A stretch of DNA of 64,000 bases from Halomonas sp. LBP4 (lineage in GTDB: Bacteria; Pseudomonadota; Gammaproteobacteria; Pseudomonadales; Halomonadaceae), in contig NZ_PDOG01000003.1 of the NCBI RefSeq assembly GCF_003202205.1, positions 447,403-511,402 on the forward strand, given 5' to 3'. A program made the position numbers and the translations under genes. Positions 54,767 to 63,230 of this stretch are shown here, one piece after another (within the stretch, counting starts at the first letter, position 1; each line of letters starts with the position of its first letter). The notes beneath the pieces were generated by a model. That model did no database searches and was not told the DNA's origin. It saw only the letters and a list, made by a program, of their open reading frames with translations.

Positions 54767-55419
54767 TCGAGCGTTCAATGGTTGAACACTCCATGGTGGA
54801 ACTGGGCCCCCTGCTTGAACGCCTGCTGGCTGGCCAGTTCATCTGCGCGGTGAGCGACGAGGCCGCCTTTCGCCGGCTGCAGGACGACGAGATCCGCGAG
54901 CAGCTCGATGCCTACCTGCGTCCCCTCAACCGCCGCCTGGCTACCAACGACGAGGGCAGCGTCTATTTCCTGGCCTGGCGGCAGTTGAACGACGACGCGC
55001 GGGAACAGCTCTCGCGGCAGCTTGGCGACACCGTCAACAGCCTGCTGCCGCTGCTGGAGTGGCTGCAGCTGGTGCAGGAGGCGCTGGGCCGCGATGGCCT
55101 GGCGGCCCCTGGCGACGTGCTCAAACCCGCCGACTTCAGCTCGCGCTGCGAGGATAACCAGGGCCTGCGCGAACGCCTCGAGCGCCTGGCCACCGACCCC
55201 TTCTTCGGCTCCCAGAGCGACCAGCTCGACGCCCAGATCAAGCAGGTCTTCAAGCGCCTGAAGGAGCACGGCTACCTGCTCCAGCCCCATGCCGACCGTC
55301 AGTACTTCGTGGTCACCGCCAAGATCGACTACCTCATTGACCTTACGCGCTTCATTCGCGACGAGGAGCACCTGCCTGTCGACGAGGCGGCCCCCGGTGA
55401 CCAGGAGAGCCTGCTGTGA
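54763..55419 (+). CDS. jetB: KITE-like condensin subunit (JetB/MksE-like)
   Basis: The 218-residue acidic protein starts at ATG 54763, overlapping the SMC gene by 4 nt. It is all soluble, with probable tandem winged helices: residues about 10-80 (ELGPLLERLLAGQFI) and about 130-205 (LDAQIKQVFKRLKEHGYLLQPHADRQYFVVTAKIDYLIDL, a helix plus beta-hairpin). Size, position and predicted fold fit the MksE/MukE/JetB (DUF4194-type) subunit that dimerises on the kleisin. Sequence alone would not have made the call; the operon context does. It ends with a GTGA overlap to the next gene. Confidence 0.8.
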   Translation: MIERSMVEHSMVELGPLLERLLAGQFICAVSDEAAFRRLQDDEIREQLDAYLRPLNRRLATNDEGSVYFLAWRQLNDDAREQLSRQLGDTVNSLLPLLEWLQLVQEALGRDGLAAPGDVLKPADFSSRCEDNQGLRERLERLATDPFFGSQSDQLDAQIKQVFKRLKEHGYLLQPHADRQYFVVTAKIDYLIDLTRFIRDEEHLPVDEAAPGDQESLL

Positions 55420-56663
55420 GCGCCGGCGACCCCCACGCCCTGGAGAGCCGGCTGATCACCACCGGCGCCGAGCGTCTGGCACTGCTGGGCAAGCACGCCG
55501 AGGCGCTGATGGCCGGCTATGCCCGCGACGAGGTGCCACTGGAGGGGCTGAGCACCACGGCGCTCAACCGGCTGCTGGCCGCGCGTATCCTGTGGCGGCC
55601 GGACGAGCAGGGCGGGGTGAAGCTCGCCCCCAAGGTACGCGAACTGATCGCCGAGATGCTCGCCGACGAGACCCGCCGCCACGTCAACGCCGACGTGGCC
55701 GAGACCCTGGAACTGACGCGCAGCCTGGTGCAGAGCTACCGGGAAGCCCGCGACGCCGGCGAGTACTGGCGCCAGGAGCAGCAGCTCCTGCGCCTGCGCC
55801 AGGAGGTGGACGATCTCAACGGCCGCTTCGCCGACGCCATCGACAGCCTGTGGCGACGCTTCAACAGCGACTTCGGCTTCGTCAGCCGGCTCACCGACAA
55901 GATCCGCGAGAACGAGCGCGCCCAGAAGCAGATCGAACGCCTGCTCAATGGTCTGGCACTGATCGACTTCGACGAGCTGATCGAACTGGTGGGCAGCGAC
56001 GGGGCGCTGCGCAAGCTGCTGGTCAGCGGGCTTCAGCACCAGCTCAGCCAGCACTACACCAGCCTCCGCGAGGTGCAGCGACGGCTGATCGAGCTGATGG
56101 CGCGCTTTCGTCAGCAGCAGTCGCGCAGCCGCCTGGTGGCGGGCATGGCCGCCTTCCTGCGCGAGCATCCCGGTTTCGTGCCCGGCAACTACGCGAGGCG
56201 AAGCGAGGTACCGGCACTGGTCAACCGCGCCGCGCCAGTGATCGCCGCCGGCGCCGCCGCGCTGGACCACCACCCCGGTACCCGAGTCCTCAGCGAGCTG
56301 CTGCACCAGTTGCCGCTGCCTACCCATCGCCCGGAACCGGTGACGGCCGCCGGCGCCGCCGCTCTCCAGGAAGACACTCTCGTCGCCGCTCGCCAGCAGG
56401 CGCTCAAGGAAGACGTCGAGCGCTTCTACCTGACGGTGGTGGACCATGGCGGCGAGTCGCTCAGCGCCCTGGAATACCTGCAGGAGGGGGCGCTGGAGTG
56501 GGGCGAGGAGATCTGGCTCTTCCAGGTGATTGCTGAATTCCAGGGGCTGCCCAGAGGCGAGCAGCGCGCCTTCCGCCTCCGCCAGCAGGAGACCCAGGCC
56601 AGCCCCTACAACCACCTGCGGCTGATCCACGACGTCCACCTGCAGCTGGCGCTGCCGGCATGA
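55416..56663 (+). CDS. jetA: Kleisin-like condensin subunit (JetA/MksF-like)
   Basis: The 415-residue protein starts at GTG 55416. An N-terminal winged-helix-like region (about 10-85, ESRLITTGAERLALLGKHAEALM) is followed by long amphipathic helices (about 90-260, ETLELTRSLVQSYREARDAGEYWRQEQQLL) and a C-terminal mixed domain (about 320-415, VERFYLTVVDHGGESLSALEYLQEGALEWGEEIWLFQVIAEF). This is the organisation of MukF/MksF/JetA kleisins, which bridge the two SMC heads and carry the KITE dimer. I see no DUF3375 motif that I could quote with confidence. It is flanked on both sides by 4-nt overlaps, so the subunits are made in fixed ratio. Confidence 0.78.
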   Translation: MSAGDPHALESRLITTGAERLALLGKHAEALMAGYARDEVPLEGLSTTALNRLLAARILWRPDEQGGVKLAPKVRELIAEMLADETRRHVNADVAETLELTRSLVQSYREARDAGEYWRQEQQLLRLRQEVDDLNGRFADAIDSLWRRFNSDFGFVSRLTDKIRENERAQKQIERLLNGLALIDFDELIELVGSDGALRKLLVSGLQHQLSQHYTSLREVQRRLIELMARFRQQQSRSRLVAGMAAFLREHPGFVPGNYARRSEVPALVNRAAPVIAAGAAALDHHPGTRVLSELLHQLPLPTHRPEPVTAAGAAALQEDTLVAARQQALKEDVERFYLTVVDHGGESLSALEYLQEGALEWGEEIWLFQVIAEFQGLPRGEQRAFRLRQQETQASPYNHLRLIHDVHLQLALPA

Positions 56664-57535
56664 GCCTCTCGCCCGGCGCCTACCGGCTGTTGCGTGGGGT
56701 CCGGGAGACGCTGCGCCGAGAGTCCATCGTGGAGAGGCCCCGTGGTGGCAAGGTCGTGGCGGAGATCGAAGCCTGGTGTGCTGAATACGACATCGACCTT
56801 ACCGTGCATCGCCTGGGCAAGCGGCTGCGCTTCGATCGCCGGCTGCTCGCAGACATGGGGCAAGTGCTGGACAGCCTGGGGCAGCCGCCGCTGGATGCTG
56901 CCCTGAGTGGACGCACCACGGCGGAGCAGGCCGACCAGGGGAGTCTCGAAGCGAAGAGCGTGCGTGAAAGCCCCCGCGCCAGGCGGACGCTGGTGAGCCT
57001 GCCGGTACTCGCTCGGCCAGCATGGCTGGCCGCCGAGCCTCGCGAGTATCGCGATCTCGACTGGCGCTCGCTCGATCTGGGCGCTTTCGATGCGCTGATC
57101 CAGGTGGAAAACCTCGACAGCTTCTACGCCTTCACGCCCGACATCGTGGCCACTGCGCACTGTCGGCAACCGCTGGTGGCCTACCGGGGCGACCGCCACT
57201 ACGGCGGCGGTTTCGCCGCCCTGGGCGAGGCGTGGTCGGCAAGGGGGAAGTTGCATCTCTACTTCGGCGACTTCGATGCAGCGGGCATCGGGGTGGCCAT
57301 GGCCAGCCGAGCTACGCATCTGCTGCTGCCGCCCCTGGAGTGGCTGAAACGCCACGCCACCGCCGATCACCTGCCGGCGGCGCAGATGACGGCACAGGCC
57401 GCGCTGCGCGATTACCGCGCCACGCTGCCTGGCGGCCACCCGTTACGGGGCTATCTGACGATCATCCTCGACCGCCAGTGCGGCCTGAGACAACAGTGGT
57501 TCGGCAATGACTTGATCCTGGTGCCGCTTGATTGA
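56660..57535 (+). CDS. jetD: TOPRIM-domain nuclease (JetD/MksG-like)
   Basis: The 291-residue protein has an N-terminal DNA-binding-like region (about 1-105, SLSPGAYRLLRGVRETLRRE) and a C-terminal TOPRIM domain. The TOPRIM glutamate is in LIQVENLDSFYAF (about residue 150), and the DxD pair is in LYFGDFDAAGIGVAM (about residues 204-206), the same layout as topoisomerase VI A and the JetD/MksG nucleases. In Wadjet this subunit cuts the plasmid that the SMC motor has extruded. It is shorter than the canonical JetD (DUF3322 plus DUF2220) as I remember it. It is the last gene of the operon. The next gene begins 118 nt downstream with its own ribosome-binding site. Confidence 0.85.
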   Translation: MSLSPGAYRLLRGVRETLRRESIVERPRGGKVVAEIEAWCAEYDIDLTVHRLGKRLRFDRRLLADMGQVLDSLGQPPLDAALSGRTTAEQADQGSLEAKSVRESPRARRTLVSLPVLARPAWLAAEPREYRDLDWRSLDLGAFDALIQVENLDSFYAFTPDIVATAHCRQPLVAYRGDRHYGGGFAALGEAWSARGKLHLYFGDFDAAGIGVAMASRATHLLLPPLEWLKRHATADHLPAAQMTAQAALRDYRATLPGGHPLRGYLTIILDRQCGLRQQWFGNDLILVPLD

Positions 57536-57653
57536 GACGCCTGCGCTGGCATTTGTGCAGTGCTTTCCTGATGCGGATGTGATGGTGCATGACGGCCGCT
57601 ACACTTCAGGTAGTACCGCCACCTGTTCCGGCGGTATTCCGGGAGGGCCGGTC

Positions 57654-58319
57654 ATGTCGTATTCCCAGCAGCCACTGGAGATCGAGACGGCGGGAGTATC
57701 GCTGGAAGGGGATCTCCTGCTTCCCGAGGCCCCGGCGGGCATCGTGGTCTTCGCCCACGGCAGCGGCAGCAGCCGCTTCAGCGTGCGCAATCGCCAGGTG
57801 GCGCGTCACCTGGCCGAGCAGGGGCTCGCCACCCTGCTGTTCGACCTGCTGACGCCGGAAGAGAGCCTGATCGACGAGCGCACCCGCGCCTTGCGCTTCG
57901 ATATCGAGCTGATCGGCTCCCGCATGAGCGGGGCGGTGGACTGGGTGGCCGAGGCGTCACAGGCCCGGGGGCTGGCGATCGGCCTCTTCGGTGCCAGTAC
58001 CGGGGCCGCCGCGGCGCTGATCGCCGCCGCCGAGCGGCCCGCGCGGGTGAGCGCGGTGGTCTCCCGCGGAGGGCGTCCCGACCTCGCCGGCGACCACCTG
58101 CCGCGGGTACGGGCACCGACCCTGCTGCTGGTCGGCGGGCGAGACACCCAGGTGATCGCGCTGAACGAAGCCGCCATGGCGCGCATGACGGCGCCCTGCG
58201 AGTTGCTGATCGTGCCCGGGGCCACCCACCTCTTCGAGGAGCCCGGAACCCTGGAGATGGTCGAGGCGCGGGCCGCCCGCTGGTTCCTGGATCATCTCGG
58301 GGCGGGCCGACCGGGATGA
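57654..58319 (+). CDS. Alpha/beta hydrolase (dienelactone hydrolase-like)
   Basis: The 221-residue protein starts at ATG 57654 after a GGGAGGG site. It shows the alpha/beta-hydrolase plan: oxyanion region VVFAHGSGSSRFSVRNRQVA (residues about 28-47), nucleophile elbow LFGASTGAAAALIAAA with the serine replaced at the usual Gly-x-Ser/Cys-x-Gly position by GASTG (serine present), acid residue in LLVGGRDTQV and a C-terminal histidine in VPGATHLFEEPG. The substrate is unknown. It converges with the diguanylate cyclase gene 7 nt downstream. Confidence 0.85.
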   Translation: MSYSQQPLEIETAGVSLEGDLLLPEAPAGIVVFAHGSGSSRFSVRNRQVARHLAEQGLATLLFDLLTPEESLIDERTRALRFDIELIGSRMSGAVDWVAEASQARGLAIGLFGASTGAAAALIAAAERPARVSAVVSRGGRPDLAGDHLPRVRAPTLLLVGGRDTQVIALNEAAMARMTAPCELLIVPGATHLFEEPGTLEMVEARAARWFLDHLGAGRPG

Positions 58320-58326
58320 CGGCGCT

Positions 58327-59241
58327 TCAGTCGCTGGTCATGACCCGGTTCCTGCCCCCGTGCTTGGCGGCATAGAGGCCCTGGTCGGCGCGGGCGATCA
58401 GGGTGTCGCGCGCCTCGCCGATGCGGTGCTCGGCAAGCCCGATGCTGACGGTGACGCGCCCCGGGCCGGGGCCGAAGTCGTGCGCCGCGATGCGCTCGCA
58501 GAGACGCCGGGCCAGGGTCTGGCAGGGGCCGATGGGGGTCAGCGGCAGCAGCAGGGCGAACTCCTCGCCGCCCAGGCGGGCCACCAGGTCCTCCTCGCGC
58601 AGCGACCTGCGACACAGCCCGGCCAGGTCGCGCAGTACCTGATCGCCCTGGAGGTGGCCCCAGGTGTCGTTGATCGACTTGAAGTGATCCAGGTCGAGCA
58701 TCATCAGCGACAGGGGCGTGGCGTGACGGTTGCTCAGGGAGATCTCCTCGTCGAGCCGATCGATCAGCTTGCGGCGGTTGGCCAGTCCGGTAAGGTCGTC
58801 GGTGTCGGAGAGGCGGCGCAGGCGCGCCTCCTCGGCGACCTGCTCGGAGATGTCGAGCATCATGCCGTGCCAGAGCACGCCATCGTCGACCCGTCGTGGC
58901 TGGGCCCGCACGGCGATCCAGCTGTGCCGGCCACCCATCAGCCGCAGGCGGAACTTGGTGGTGATGGGGGTCATCCAGCGTGCCGAGCGCTCGATGGCGG
59001 CCATCAGCCTCGGATAGTCGGCATCGTCGAGTCGTGCCAGCGCCGGCCTGGCGTCCTCGGCCAGCAGCCGACGGTCGATGCCGGTCAGGCGGGTACCGCT
59101 GCCGGCCAGGTAGGGGAAGTGCATGCTGCCGTCCGGCGCACGCTGTAACTGGAAGATGACCCCGGGCAACTGCTCGGTCAGCTCGGCCATGGCTCCACTG
59201 TGCCTCTTTCCCCCACCCGGCATGACGTCTTCGAAGGGCAT
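58327..59241 (-). CDS. PAS-GGDEF diguanylate cyclase
   Basis: The 304-residue protein has a PAS-type sensor domain (about residues 22-135, ending GVLWHGMMLDISEQVAEEARL) and a GGDEF domain (about 145-300). The active-site loop is intact as GGEEF (about residue 226) and the metal/substrate residues LDLDHFKSINDTWGHLQGD are present, so it should make cyclic di-GMP from GTP. No membrane segment is seen. The start has an AAGG site upstream; an internal Met18 is an alternative. Confidence 0.93.
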   Translation of the reverse strand: MPFEDVMPGGGKRHSGAMAELTEQLPGVIFQLQRAPDGSMHFPYLAGSGTRLTGIDRRLLAEDARPALARLDDADYPRLMAAIERSARWMTPITTKFRLRLMGGRHSWIAVRAQPRRVDDGVLWHGMMLDISEQVAEEARLRRLSDTDDLTGLANRRKLIDRLDEEISLSNRHATPLSLMMLDLDHFKSINDTWGHLQGDQVLRDLAGLCRRSLREEDLVARLGGEEFALLLPLTPIGPCQTLARRLCERIAAHDFGPGPGRVTVSIGLAEHRIGEARDTLIARADQGLYAAKHGGRNRVMTSD

Positions 59242-59476
59242 GCGGGTGTCCTTGTGTTCCTGCTGCGTACAGGTGGTGTTCTTCTCGCGGGCGCTGAGCG
59301 CCTCTAATCAAGCGTTCTATGATACGCCGAGTCGCCGGAGCGTCGCATCCTGCCTCGGTTGTAGGAGATCGCCTACAAGCTGGGAGGGGCATGCCCGGGA
59401 TCGATGTCTCTCACCGCTGGGCATCATACCCCTCGGGCGGCTTCGGCAGTAGGCCAGGGGGCACGGCTGCGGGTCG

Positions 59477-59602
59477 CTAGCGCGGCGCGTCGTACCGCCC
59501 GGGACGCCCCCGGGAGTAGACCACCTGCCACAGCTGCAGGTCGCGCGAGCGGAAGGCGCCGGCACAGACCGAGAGGCCCTAGGGTAAGCCGGAACATGCG
59601 CC
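59477..59602 (-). pseudogene. Degenerate 3' fragment of a second cfa copy
   Basis: Immediately downstream of cfa, the sequence 59477-59602 repeats the last ~39 codons of cfa, including the stop codon. The translated tail (AGAFRSRDLQLWQVVYSRG and on to PGRYDAPR) differs from the cfa tail at only a few positions. Near its 5' end a small insertion next to the TCTCGG segment shifts the frame, and there is no start codon or upstream body. It is a remnant of a tandem or ectopic cfa paralogue, not an active gene. Confidence 0.75.
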
Positions 59603-59617
59603 GATGGCGCATGTTCC
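59591..59617 (-). terminator. Hairpin downstream of cfa
   Basis: GGAACATGCGCC (59591-59602) and GGCGCATGTTCC (59606-59617) form a perfect 12-bp stem with a three-base loop, directly after the cfa stop. One arm is derived from cfa remnant sequence. There is no T-tract. Confidence 0.55.
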
Positions 59618-59623
59618 CCGGAC

Positions 59624-60778
<1,155 letters not shown>

Positions 60779-60951
60779 GGAGTCCTCCTGGTCCAGCAGG
60801 ATCGAGGGTCATCGCAGGGCTGGCGGCAATGCTCGTGTCGTGCATCATCGGGTCTGTCCGATTAGCCTTGAGCATAGACCAGCCTGAAAATGCCGGGAAA
60901 TCCGTACGATCCAACGCTGGATCGTTTCCGTGACGAGGAGGAATCGCCAGG

Positions 60952-61272
60952 ATGCACGTCATCATCGATCTCTGCGTGGTGCCACTGGGGGTGGGTGTCT
61001 CGGTATCACCACAGATCGCCGCCTGTCAGCGGGTGATCCGGGCCTCGGGCCTCGAGTACCGCATGCACGCCTATGGCACCAACATCGAGGGGCCCTGGGA
61101 CGAGGTCATGGCGGTGGTCAAGCGCTGTCACGAGGTGGTGCACGAGATGGGCGCGCCGCGCATCACCACCACCCTCAAGCTCGGCACCCGCACCGACCGC
61201 GAGCAGCACATGGACGACAAGGTCGAGAGCGTGGAGACCCTGCTGCGCGATGACCCGGCGAACGATTCCTGA
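60952..61272 (+). CDS. MTH1187/YkoF-type thiamine-binding protein
   Basis: The 106-residue protein matches the MTH1187 family: HVIIDLCVVPLGVGVSVS at the start, YRMHAYGTNIEGPWDEVMAVVKRCHEVVH in the middle and the RITTTLKLGTRTDREQHMDDKVESV end. Members form ferredoxin-like tetramers, and related YkoF domains bind thiamine or hydroxymethylpyrimidine. No thiamine transport or synthesis genes are adjacent. A GAGGA site precedes the ATG. Confidence 0.9.
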   Translation: MHVIIDLCVVPLGVGVSVSPQIAACQRVIRASGLEYRMHAYGTNIEGPWDEVMAVVKRCHEVVHEMGAPRITTTLKLGTRTDREQHMDDKVESVETLLRDDPANDS

Positions 61273-61390
61273 CGCCCAGGCGGTCGGGAGTTGGTCGCCG
61301 ACGTTGGCGGAGCCTGCGGGGGCTACCCCCATAGGGGCGGTCTCGGCGCCTTTTTCTCCGAACGTGCTGCCATCGTCGCGATAGTCGCGG

Positions 61391-62284
61391 TCATCTGTCG
61401 TCGAGGGGAGCCAGCCACTGGCGGGCCGTGGCCAGCAGGTGAGAGGTCAGGGCGTCCAGGGTCCGGCCGCCGTGGCGCCAGTGGTGCCAGTAGAGGGGAA
61501 CCTCGACGTGGCGGCCGGGATCCAGGTCGACGAGTCGTCCCTCCTCCAGCTCCCGGGTGACCTGCTGTTCGGGAATCAGTCCGTAGCCCATGCCCGCCAG
61601 GGCCAAGCGTACGAAGCCTTCGGAAGAGGGGCAGAGGTGGTGGGGGAAGGCCTCCCGGAAGCCGTGCAGGGCCAGGTAGCAGTGCTGCAGGCGGTCGTCG
61701 GGACCATAGACGATGACGGGGGCGGTCCTGAACGCCTCGGGGCTCGGCCCACGGGGGAAGTGGCGGGCCAGGTAGGCGGGGCTCGCCAGGGCCCGGTAGC
61801 GCATGCTGCCCAGCGGATGCACGCGGGCCCCCTGCACTGGCTGGGGCGTGGCGCAGATACAGCCGGCCACCTCGCCATCACGCATCCGTTTCAGGGCCAC
61901 GTCCTGATCCTCCACCAGCAATTCCATCAGTATGGGCGGCCTGGCGCAGAACTCACTGACGGCCGGCGCCCACCAGGTGGCCAGGCTGTCGGCGTTGATG
62001 GCGAGGCGCAGCCGCTGCTTGCTCTCGCCCAGGGCCGGGACCTGTTCGAGCAGGTCGTGCTCGAGCCACTGGACCTGTCGGGCATGCTCGAGCAGGCGCC
62101 GCCCGAGCGCGGTGGGGGCCAGGCGGGGCGCACGCACCAGCACCGGTTGGCCCAGCCGTGCCTCCAGCAGCTTGATGCGTTGTGACACGGCGGACTGCGT
62201 CAGGCCCAGGTGCCGGGCGCCGCGTTCGAACCCCTGCTGGTCCACCACGGCGGCCAGGGCGGCGAGCAGCTTGTAGTCGAGCAT
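61391..62284 (-). CDS. argP: ArgP/IciA-like LysR-family regulator
   Basis: The 297-residue LysR-type protein opens MLDYKLLAALAAVVDQQGFERGARHLGLTQSAVSQRIKLLE, the N-terminus characteristic of ArgP (formerly IciA), which senses lysine and arginine and activates the exporter gene argO. The effector domain follows from about residue 90. It is divergent from a LysE/ArgO exporter gene, exactly the partner expected. No good ribosome-binding site precedes ATG 62284. Confidence 0.9.
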   Translation of the reverse strand: MLDYKLLAALAAVVDQQGFERGARHLGLTQSAVSQRIKLLEARLGQPVLVRAPRLAPTALGRRLLEHARQVQWLEHDLLEQVPALGESKQRLRLAINADSLATWWAPAVSEFCARPPILMELLVEDQDVALKRMRDGEVAGCICATPQPVQGARVHPLGSMRYRALASPAYLARHFPRGPSPEAFRTAPVIVYGPDDRLQHCYLALHGFREAFPHHLCPSSEGFVRLALAGMGYGLIPEQQVTRELEEGRLVDLDPGRHVEVPLYWHHWRHGGRTLDALTSHLLATARQWLAPLDDR

Positions 62285-62292
62285 CGATAATG

Positions 62293-62329
62293 TTTATCCC
62301 ATAGTCATTGAATTAATTTCCCTGATAAA
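62293..62329. promoter_or_regulatory. AT-rich argP-argO control region with a dyad
   Basis: TTTATC (62293-62298) and GATAAA (62324-62329) form an inverted repeat 25 bases apart in the only AT-rich patch between the divergent genes. This suits a LysR-type tetramer contacting two half-sites. Confidence 0.4.
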
Positions 62330-62378
62330 AGAGTCAAGCCCAGAATGGCCCTCCATGACAAGCGGAGGGAGAGGGAGA

Positions 62379-62987
62379 GTGCTGACGTCCATCGTCTACG
62401 GCTGGTTGGTGAGTGGTGGCCTGATCATCGCCATCGGGGCCCAGAATGCCTTCGTCCTGGGGCAGGGGTTGCGCCGGGAACACGGCTGGCTGGTGGCCGG
62501 GGTGTGCGCCGGCTGCGATGGCCTGCTGATCGCCCTGGGGATCCTCGGGGCGGGGGCGCTGCTGGCCGAACAGGCGGGGCTGATGCTGCTGGCCCGCTGG
62601 GGTGGCGCCCTGTTCCTGGCCTGGCAGGCCTGGCTGGCACTGTGCCGGGTTCGTCGCCCAAGGGGCCTGGTCGCCGATGGAGGTGCGCCGGGGTCGCCCG
62701 GGCGGGCGCTGCTGGCGACCCTGGCGGTGACCCTTCTCAATCCCCAGGTCTATCTCGAGACCCTCGTCGTGCTGGGCTCCCTCGGGGCCATGCAGCCGAG
62801 CCCGGGAGGCTTCCTGTTCGGCGCGAGCCTGGCTTCGCTGGGCTGGTTCTTCGGTCTGGTGGCGGCCGCCGGCTGGCTGGCGCCCCGCCTGGTAAGCCGG
62901 CGGGCCTGGCAGGTCGTCGATGGCGTGACCGCGCTGGTCATGGCCGGGGTCGCCGGGCGGCTGGCCAGTGGGGGCATGATCGGCTGA
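62379..62987 (+). CDS. argO: LysE/ArgO family amino acid exporter
   Basis: LysE-type exporters expel lysine or arginine when cytoplasmic levels are toxic. The protein has six predicted membrane helices and the family N-terminus GWLVSGGLIIAIGAQNAFVLGQGLRREH, with the conserved AQNAFV motif, and later VTLLNPQVYLET. I prefer GTG 62379, which is preceded by a GGAGGG stretch and gives a normal 202 residues; ATG 62355 in the same frame is possible. The divergent ArgP-like gene supports an ArgO role. Confidence 0.9.
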   Translation: MLTSIVYGWLVSGGLIIAIGAQNAFVLGQGLRREHGWLVAGVCAGCDGLLIALGILGAGALLAEQAGLMLLARWGGALFLAWQAWLALCRVRRPRGLVADGGAPGSPGRALLATLAVTLLNPQVYLETLVVLGSLGAMQPSPGGFLFGASLASLGWFFGLVAAAGWLAPRLVSRRAWQVVDGVTALVMAGVAGRLASGGMIG

Positions 62988-63007
62988 GGGCACGGGAGTA
63001 CAACGGC

Positions 63008-63025
63008 TGTAAATCTTTCGTTACG
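63008..63025. promoter_or_regulatory. TyrR-box-like site 1 upstream of hpd
   Basis: TGTAAATCTTTCGTTACG has a perfect left half of the TyrR consensus (TGTAAA-N6-TTTACA) and four of six matches on the right. It lies about 205 nt before hpd. Confidence 0.4.
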
Positions 63026-63079
63026 CCGTGTCAGGGATTCTCGCCACCCGTCGGGCGGGAACAGCCGGGGCGAGCGACA

Positions 63080-63097
63080 TGTAACGAAAATTTGACG
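63080..63097. promoter_or_regulatory. TyrR-box-like site 2 upstream of hpd
   Basis: TGTAACGAAAATTTGACG matches the TyrR consensus at five of six left and three to four of six right positions, 72 bases (about seven helical turns) from site 1 and about 135 nt before hpd. Confidence 0.35.
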
Positions 63098-63230
63098 GTC
63101 GCACCCCGGCGAGAGGCTGGAACGGGGGCAGGAAGCGGGCCATGGAGCGTTCCGGGCCGGGGAGGAGGGCACTAGGCTGGGGGCACATCGAGGCGACAGG
63201 CCCTGCAATACAACATTCCCGGAGGAGATC

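Noticed and set aside
63200-63222. Sigma54 (-24/-12) promoter upstream of hpd
   Set aside because: The GG and GC elements are one base too far apart and the surrounding bases do not match.
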